From: Corynebacterium canis
Lineage (GTDB): Bacteria; Actinomycetota; Actinomycetes; Mycobacteriales; Mycobacteriaceae
NCBI RefSeq assembly: GCF_030408595.1
Contig: NZ_CP047080.1
Span: forward strand, 556,471-620,470
Direction: 5' to 3'
DNA: 64,000 bases
A model generated the notes under the pieces. The model did no database searches, was not told where the DNA came from, and saw nothing but the letters and a program-made list of their open reading frames with translations. Shown here piece after piece: positions 58,937-64,000 of the stretch (positions within the stretch are counted from its first letter, which is position 1; every line of letters starts with the position of its first letter). The position numbers and the translations under genes were made by a program.

Positions 58937-60634
58937 CTATTGTTCGCTTTCCGTTACGCTTGCGGCATCTTCGGATAGGAGTTCGCGGAGTTTCTTGCGG
59001 TCGAGTTTGCCCACACTCGTGGTGGGCAAATGGGAACGTAGGACGAGCGCATCGGGTGCTTTAAACGCCGCGAGGCCGGCGTCGATGACAAAGCCGCGCA
59101 GCTCGGCCAGGGTTGGGGTGTGTCCTTGGGAGGGAACCACGGCGGCTACGATGCGTTCGCCGAGAAGGTCGTCGGGAAGCCCAACAAGCCCGACATCGTA
59201 GATTGCCGGATGGGAGAGCAACACATCTTCCACCTCGGAGCAGGTGACGTTTTCTCCGGCGCGAATGATCACATCTTTGAAGCGGCCGCTAACAACCAAA
59301 TACCCGTCTTCAGTGCGGTGGACTCGGTCCCCGGTGCGGTAGTAGCCGTCGGCGGTGAAGGCGTGGCGGTTGTGTTCGGCCGCGCGGTAGTATCCGGCGA
59401 TGGTGTAGGGGCCGCGTGTGAGTAGTTCGCCGTCCTCGCCGCAGGGTACGTCGTGGTTATGGTTGTCGACGACGCGGATTTCGTCGTGGCCACACATGGG
59501 TGCACCTTGGGTGGTGCACACGCGTTCGCGGTCGGGGTCTTCGGGGTCGGTGAAGCATAGGAGGCCTTCGGCCATGCCGAATACTTGTTGCAGGCTGTGG
59601 TTGAAGGCGGTGTCGATGCTGCGCGCGGTTTCGGGGGCAAGCCGCGCCCCGCCGACCTGAAGGGTCCGCAGGCTGGTGAGGTCGGCTTTTTCCCAGGCCG
59701 TGGCGGCGGTCCAAAGTTGGGCGAGCGCGGGCACGAGGGAGGTGATGGTCACCTGGTGGGTGTCAATGAGGGGGAAGCAGGCTTCGGGGCTGGGGTTGGT
59801 GGTGCACACGATGGTCCCGCCTACCTGGAAGATTCCGAGTGCACCGGGGCTTGAGAGGGGGAAGTTGTGGGAGAGCGGCAGTACTGCGAGGTAAACGTCA
59901 CCGGGTTGGAGTTTGGTGGCGGCTGCGGCAAGGGCGGCGTTGAGCCGGTAGTCCTGGTGGGTGCGGGCGATGAGTTTGGGTAGCCCGGTAGTCCCGCCGG
60001 AGACGAGCATAAGCGCTGGGAGGCTGGGGTCCGGGACCGGTGCGACGAGGTGCCCGGCGGCGTGGGCATCGGCGTGCGTGAGCACCGGCTGGGTATTGTG
60101 GCTTGCTTCATCCAGCAGGTTATTGCATAAGTCCACGGTGGTTTCGTGAACTCGGCAGTTGGTGGCGGTCAAAGAAGTGATATCGGTTTGGCTCAGCAGG
60201 CTTGTGTCCGTGTAGAGCTGCGTGGGCGTCCCGGTTGTGATGAAGTGGGTGAGTTCGCGCAGCCCGTGCGCGGGAATCGCCATGATGGGAACAGCACCGG
60301 CGCGCAGGCAGCCGAGGAAGGCGGTCAGGGTGGCTGCGCTATTGGGCAGGTGGAGCAGGATTCGATCGCCGCTTGTGGTTCCGGTGGTGATGAGGTGCTG
60401 GGCGAATTGGTCCGCGGCGTGGCACAGGGTGCGGTAGCTGATGCGCCGCTCGCCATCGATGATGGCCAGGTTTTCGGGGTTGCGCTGGCCTTGGGCGTAG
60501 GCGATATCGCTCAAGGGGTAAGCGTCGTAGAGCGTTGCGTAGGCGCTGGTTTGATGTGCGGGGCGGGGGATAAATCCCGTGGTCAGGTCGTCGATTCCGG
60601 CCTGGTTCGCGGCGTGCGGGGAAGGCGTGTTCAT
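58937..60634 (-). CDS. Aryl-acid AMP ligase for siderophore synthesis (EntE/DhbE/MbtA-like)
   Basis: 565 residues of the stand-alone adenylation family. Signatures: LVSGGTTGLPKLIARTH (A3), PLSHNFPLSSPG, QVFGMAEGLLCFT, YYRTGDRV and GRFKDVIIRAGENV, with the C-terminal Lys in SVGKLDRKKL. The NF-PLSSPG and FGMAEGL patterns are typical of enzymes activating 2,3-dihydroxybenzoate or salicylate. It would load the aryl acid onto the ArCP domain of the divergent NRPS. It lies 14 bp downstream of the alpha/beta hydrolase, so both are under the DtxR box at 61500. Confidence 0.9.
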   Translation of the reverse strand: MNTPSPHAANQAGIDDLTTGFIPRPAHQTSAYATLYDAYPLSDIAYAQGQRNPENLAIIDGERRISYRTLCHAADQFAQHLITTGTTSGDRILLHLPNSAATLTAFLGCLRAGAVPIMAIPAHGLRELTHFITTGTPTQLYTDTSLLSQTDITSLTATNCRVHETTVDLCNNLLDEASHNTQPVLTHADAHAAGHLVAPVPDPSLPALMLVSGGTTGLPKLIARTHQDYRLNAALAAAATKLQPGDVYLAVLPLSHNFPLSSPGALGIFQVGGTIVCTTNPSPEACFPLIDTHQVTITSLVPALAQLWTAATAWEKADLTSLRTLQVGGARLAPETARSIDTAFNHSLQQVFGMAEGLLCFTDPEDPDRERVCTTQGAPMCGHDEIRVVDNHNHDVPCGEDGELLTRGPYTIAGYYRAAEHNRHAFTADGYYRTGDRVHRTEDGYLVVSGRFKDVIIRAGENVTCSEVEDVLLSHPAIYDVGLVGLPDDLLGERIVAAVVPSQGHTPTLAELRGFVIDAGLAAFKAPDALVLRSHLPTTSVGKLDRKKLRELLSEDAASVTESEQ

Positions 60635-60648
60635 GGTGTAAAAGGTCC

Positions 60649-61464
60649 TTAATCTCTGTGCTGGTTCAGGAAGTCGATCACGGCGCTGTTAAAGGCCTGA
60701 GGTTGTTCCAGGTAGCCGTAGTGCCCAGCGTTGGGGATGGTGATCAGCGTGCACCCGGGGATGGCGGCGGCGACTTCGGCGACTTGGGCCGGCGGGATCA
60801 CGCTATCGTCGCTGTAGGCGATGGCTAGGGTGGGTGCTGTGATCGTGGCGTAGGTGGCAAGCTGCTGCGATCCGTGCGTTTCCGCGACCTGGTCAAGGTT
60901 GTTTTGTGCGCGTATGCCAGGCGTGGGTGGAGAAAGTGAAAGGTTGAGCAGGTCCAACCAGTCGCGGGCGGCACGGGGGTCGGCCAGCGTGCTGGGGGAG
61001 AGGTTGCGCAGCGCTTCCATCGCGGCGAGAAATTCCCGGTGCTCGGGAAGTAAAAGTTCGTAAACATCTGCCGCGTGTTGGCTCATGGCGATTTGGATGG
61101 GCGTGAGGTCGGCGTGCGCGGCTGCGGCAACAACCCCTAAGACTTTTTCGGGGTGCGTCGCGGCAAGGTGGAGGGCGATGCGGGCACCGAGGGAGGTGCC
61201 TACCACGAACGCACGGTTGCCGTGATCGGCGACGATGTGTGCCAGGTCGTCGATAAGCACCTCTAGTGTGAGCGGACCTGGATCGTTGGCGGTTGCCCCG
61301 GTGCCGCGGGCGTCGTAAGTGAGGACGCGGTAGCCGGCGGCAGTCAGCGCGGGGACTTGGTGCGGGTGCCAGACGCGTCCGGGGCTGCCACGGCCCATGA
61401 CCAGGACAACGAGGGGGCCGCTGCCTTCGACGTGGACGGCGGATTGGTCACGTGATGCGGGCAT
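60649..61464 (-). CDS. Alpha/beta hydrolase of the siderophore locus
   Basis: 271 residues from the ATG at 61464, with AAAGGAA upstream. The nucleophile elbow is GTSLGAR, the oxyanion region VLVMGRGSPG, and the catalytic His near the end is in NAGHYGYLEQP. It is of the 3-oxoadipate enol-lactonase-like type. In this setting it may release or hydrolyse a siderophore intermediate (thioesterase- or esterase-like). It is first in a two-gene unit with the AMP ligase, divergent from the NRPS. Confidence 0.85.
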   Translation of the reverse strand: MPASRDQSAVHVEGSGPLVVLVMGRGSPGRVWHPHQVPALTAAGYRVLTYDARGTGATANDPGPLTLEVLIDDLAHIVADHGNRAFVVGTSLGARIALHLAATHPEKVLGVVAAAAHADLTPIQIAMSQHAADVYELLLPEHREFLAAMEALRNLSPSTLADPRAARDWLDLLNLSLSPPTPGIRAQNNLDQVAETHGSQQLATYATITAPTLAIAYSDDSVIPPAQVAEVAAAIPGCTLITIPNAGHYGYLEQPQAFNSAVIDFLNQHRD

Positions 61465-61499
61465 TGGTTGTTCCTTTCTCACGACAAACTCTGTACAAG

Positions 61500-61518
61500 T
61501 TAGGTTAGCCTATCGTAA
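61500..61518. promoter_or_regulatory. DtxR iron box of the siderophore locus
   Basis: TTAGGTTAGCCTATCGTAA matches the DtxR consensus at 17 of 19 positions. It lies between divergent genes, 36 bp from the hydrolase start and 95 bp from the NRPS start, and can control both under iron repletion. Confidence 0.88.
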
Positions 61519-61613
61519 ACTGTGGCTTGTTTAGGGCTTTTGTTACCCTCCCCACCGCAATACAGGGAACGCAGGCGCTGGGGGAAGGCAACACTGAGAG
61601 AGGTTGGAAAACT

Positions 61614-64000
61614 ATGCAGCGAACGGCGATGTCGATTGTTCATCAGGCAGTGGTCGAACAACTCGGGCTTGCGGCGGACACCAACATTGGGCCCGAGGAC
61701 GATCTGATCACCCACGGTCTGGATTCCATCAGGATGATGACAATCGCCGGACGCTGGCGCAGCCAAGGGCTCGATATAGGATTCGCCGACCTCGTGGCCG
61801 CACCCACGCTCGGGCACTGGGCGAAGCTCATGGAGGAGGCACAGGCCGCCAACCAAGCGCAAGACAACAACCAAGCACAGGCCGAGAACATCACAGCCGA
61901 AGACGACGATGAGCCGTTCCCCCTTGCCCCGATGCAGCACGCCTATTGGATCGGCGGTTTGGACGGCTACGATACCGGCGACGGGCCCACGCTCGGCGGG
62001 GTGAGCGCCCACCTGTACGTTGAGCTCGACGGGCCGGCGCAAGACCCCGCGCTTATCGACGCCGCGGTGGTTGCCCTCGTGCGCCGCCACCCGATGCTCC
62101 GCGCCAACCCGACGGGCGACGGACTCCAGCAGGTGTCACCGGCTGTGCCAGATGGAATTGTAAAACACCAAGACCTGCGGGAGGTCGACGCCGGTACCCG
62201 CGATCAGGTGCTGGCGCGCACCCGCGAAACCGGTACCCACCAGCGGTTAAGCCAAGATCTCGGGCGGATGATCGACGTGGTGTACACCCTTTTGCCCGGC
62301 AATCGCGCCCGCCTGCACCTCGACGTGGACATGATCGCCGCCGACGCCATGAGTTATCGCATCATCGTCGATGAATTAGCCGGGTACCTCGACGGTGAGC
62401 AACGCGCGCCGCTGCGCTACCGCTACAAGGATTACCTTGCGAACCCCACCGTGGCCAATCCGCCGCACCGCGAACGCGACAAACTCTGGTGGTGGGAAAA
62501 AGCCGCCGATATGCCGGGAGCCCCTGAACTCCCGCTGGTCGATTCCGCCACCGTCGCCCGCGCGCGTGCCGCAACCCGCCGCAATTTCTTTATCGGGCCG
62601 GACCAACGCGAGGCGCTCTACGCCCACGCCCGCACGGCTGGTGTCACCCCGGCGATGGCGCTCGCCGCCGCGTTCGCCGAGGCAATCGGGGCCTTTGCCA
62701 CGAGCCCGAAATTCCTGCTTAACCTGCCGCTTTTTAACCGGGAACAGGTGGATAAGGAAGTCAACGATCTTGTTGGGGATTTCAGTTCCTCCATCCTTAT
62801 TGATGTAGACCTCAGCGCGCCGGGCAGCATTCACGATCGCGTGAAAGATATCAGTGCCCGTTTCGCCGCGAACGTTGCCCATCAGAGCTACGGCGCACTC
62901 GATGTGTTGCGCGATATTGGGCGTGCCAGGGCAACGACGATGCTCGCGCCCGTGGTGTACACCAGCGCGGTGAATTTGGGCGAGCTGTTTTCCGCCCGCG
63001 CCAGGGCGCGCTTCGGCGACCCGGTGTGGATTATTTCCCAAGGCCCGCAAGTGCTTCTTGATGCCCAAGTCACCGAACTTGATGGGGGCTTGCTGCTGAA
63101 TTGGGACCTGCGCGAGGAAGCGTTCCGCCCCGGAATCATCGATGCCATGTTCGCCGCCTATACCCGAAACATCGGCGCACTCGTGGCGGGCGAGCACGCG
63201 TGGTCGCAGCCCTTCCCGCCCGCCGCCGATAAAGCGGAGGTGCAAGCCCGAAAGGCCCGTGAAACAACGCTGCCGGTCAGCGGCGCAAAGCTGCACGATG
63301 GGCTGTTTAGCCACGCGGAGACCACTCCGGACGCGCTGGCGATGGTGTCCATCGATGCCGACGATAGCGGGGGAATTGCAACCCGCAGCTGGACGTATAG
63401 GGAACTTGCCGACGCCGCGCTCGCCACCGCCGCTACGCTTATCGACGCCGCGGTGCAACCAGGCGATTGCGTCATCGTCAGCATGCCGAAAGGCTGCGAC
63501 CAAATCGTAGCCGTGGTTGGCGCGCTTGCCGCCGGGGCCACCTATGTGCCCGTGAACCCCGATCACCCGCTTGCGCGGCGACGCACCATTGCCGCCGAAT
63601 CTGGGGCACGCGCCATTATCGGCACGGCCGCATCGGCTGCGGCATTCGCGGACGAACAATTCCCGCGGTTTATCGATATCGATGCCGCGCGCAGCCATCG
63701 CGCACCGCTTGCCGCCCCCGTGGACGGGAGCGCCGAAGATATTGCCTACCTGCTCTTTACCTCCGGTTCAACCGGCAAACCCAAGGGTGTGGAAATACCC
63801 CACCGGGCGGCGATGAATACCCTCGATGGGCTTAACGCCATCATGGGCACGGGCCCCGAGGATTCTATGTTTGCCCTGTCCGCGCTCGAGTTCGATCTCT
63901 CTGTTCAAGACATGTTTTCCATGCTCGCCGCCGGCGGAACTGTTGTTGTCCCCGATGCAACGGTGCGCGAAAACCCGGATCAGTGGGCGCACGCCATCGA
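61614..64000 (+). CDS. Siderophore NRPS, ArCP-Cy-A (partial, runs past the window)
   Basis: About 795 residues are seen; the frame is open at the edge. Residues 1-75 form an aryl/peptidyl carrier domain with HGLDSIRMM (phosphopantetheine Ser38). From about 100 there is a heterocyclisation (Cy) domain: PLAPMQHAYWIG, then DMIAADAMS, which fits DxxxxDxxS rather than HHxxxDG, at about 238-246. From about 545 an adenylation domain follows, with LLFTSGSTGKPKGVEIPH near 713 and ALEFDLSVQDMF. This is the layout of MbtB/PchE/HMWP2, making a phenolic thiazoline or oxazoline. The substrate (Cys, Ser or Thr) cannot be fixed because the specificity pocket is incomplete. An iron box lies upstream. Confidence 0.9.
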   Translation, partial: MQRTAMSIVHQAVVEQLGLAADTNIGPEDDLITHGLDSIRMMTIAGRWRSQGLDIGFADLVAAPTLGHWAKLMEEAQAANQAQDNNQAQAENITAEDDDEPFPLAPMQHAYWIGGLDGYDTGDGPTLGGVSAHLYVELDGPAQDPALIDAAVVALVRRHPMLRANPTGDGLQQVSPAVPDGIVKHQDLREVDAGTRDQVLARTRETGTHQRLSQDLGRMIDVVYTLLPGNRARLHLDVDMIAADAMSYRIIVDELAGYLDGEQRAPLRYRYKDYLANPTVANPPHRERDKLWWWEKAADMPGAPELPLVDSATVARARAATRRNFFIGPDQREALYAHARTAGVTPAMALAAAFAEAIGAFATSPKFLLNLPLFNREQVDKEVNDLVGDFSSSILIDVDLSAPGSIHDRVKDISARFAANVAHQSYGALDVLRDIGRARATTMLAPVVYTSAVNLGELFSARARARFGDPVWIISQGPQVLLDAQVTELDGGLLLNWDLREEAFRPGIIDAMFAAYTRNIGALVAGEHAWSQPFPPAADKAEVQARKARETTLPVSGAKLHDGLFSHAETTPDALAMVSIDADDSGGIATRSWTYRELADAALATAATLIDAAVQPGDCVIVSMPKGCDQIVAVVGALAAGATYVPVNPDHPLARRRTIAAESGARAIIGTAASAAAFADEQFPRFIDIDAARSHRAPLAAPVDGSAEDIAYLLFTSGSTGKPKGVEIPHRAAMNTLDGLNAIMGTGPEDSMFALSALEFDLSVQDMFSMLAAGGTVVVPDATVRENPDQWAHAI

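Noticed and set aside
62376..63698. 440-codon minus-strand open frame within the NRPS
   Set aside because: Overlaps recognisable Cy and A domain motifs on the plus strand and has a shadow-type composition.

Overview
The window comes from a Corynebacterium-type actinobacterium (moderately high G+C, frequent GTG/TTG starts, monomeric NADP-isocitrate dehydrogenase, an AccBC biotin protein, an LGFP-repeat protein, RamB/PrpR-type regulators, DtxR iron boxes and LARTG-anchored DUF5979 surface proteins). The housekeeping gene order (cstA - icd - xthA/trpS - add - upp/pmmB - lpdA - pyc - prpDBC - accBC - rhodanese - maf) follows the arrangement I remember for C. glutamicum, with the add-upp-pmmB-lpdA part also resembling M. 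tuberculosis. The species cannot be named from sequence alone.

Layout. 1-2.1 kb: end of cstA, its small partner gene, and a zinc-ribbon protein. 2.1-6.5 kb: a large cell-wall-anchored DUF5979 protein on the minus strand, inside a cassette bounded by 88-bp direct repeats. 6.5-10.2 kb: a MerR regulator paired with a stand-alone copy of its own effector domain, then icd. 10.4-18 kb: an accessory stretch with a serine hydrolase, a nuclease-like protein, a field of CTGCCT-type intergenic repeats, an 1800-bp IS1634-like insertion sequence bounded by identical 333-bp direct repeats, and two tandem DUF4261 genes. 18-35.9 kb: core genes (MFS, exonuclease III, LGFP protein, trpS, BrkB-like, adenosine deaminase, NlpC/P60, upp, pmmB, M20 peptidase, lpdA, pyc). 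36-44.5 kb: the methylcitrate cycle (prpR, prpDBC), accBC and a rhodanese; with pyc these connect propionyl-CoA, pyruvate and malonyl-CoA metabolism. 44.7-52.5 kb: an ATP-grasp-like protein, a 259-bp direct repeat pair, a DUF6891/DUF3151/cyclophilin/maf group, a VWA lipoprotein, and a divergent epimerase/TetR pair with two palindromic operators. 53-58.5 kb: two small membrane proteins, one behind a DtxR box, and a second DUF5979 surface protein on the plus strand. 58.9-64 kb: an iron-regulated aryl-capped siderophore locus (aryl-AMP ligase, alpha/beta hydrolase, and an ArCP-Cy-A NRPS that runs off the window).

The most notable points are as follows. (1) The two surface-protein genes form inverted repeat arms of about 3.6-3.9 kb around about 48 kb of core genome. 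(2) A G5/G6 tract difference puts the best start codon out of frame in one copy and in frame in the other. (3) The 333-bp duplication matches the long target duplications known for IS1634. (4) There is a multi-copy palindromic intergenic repeat family. (5) The siderophore NRPS is predicted to form a thiazoline or oxazoline ring.
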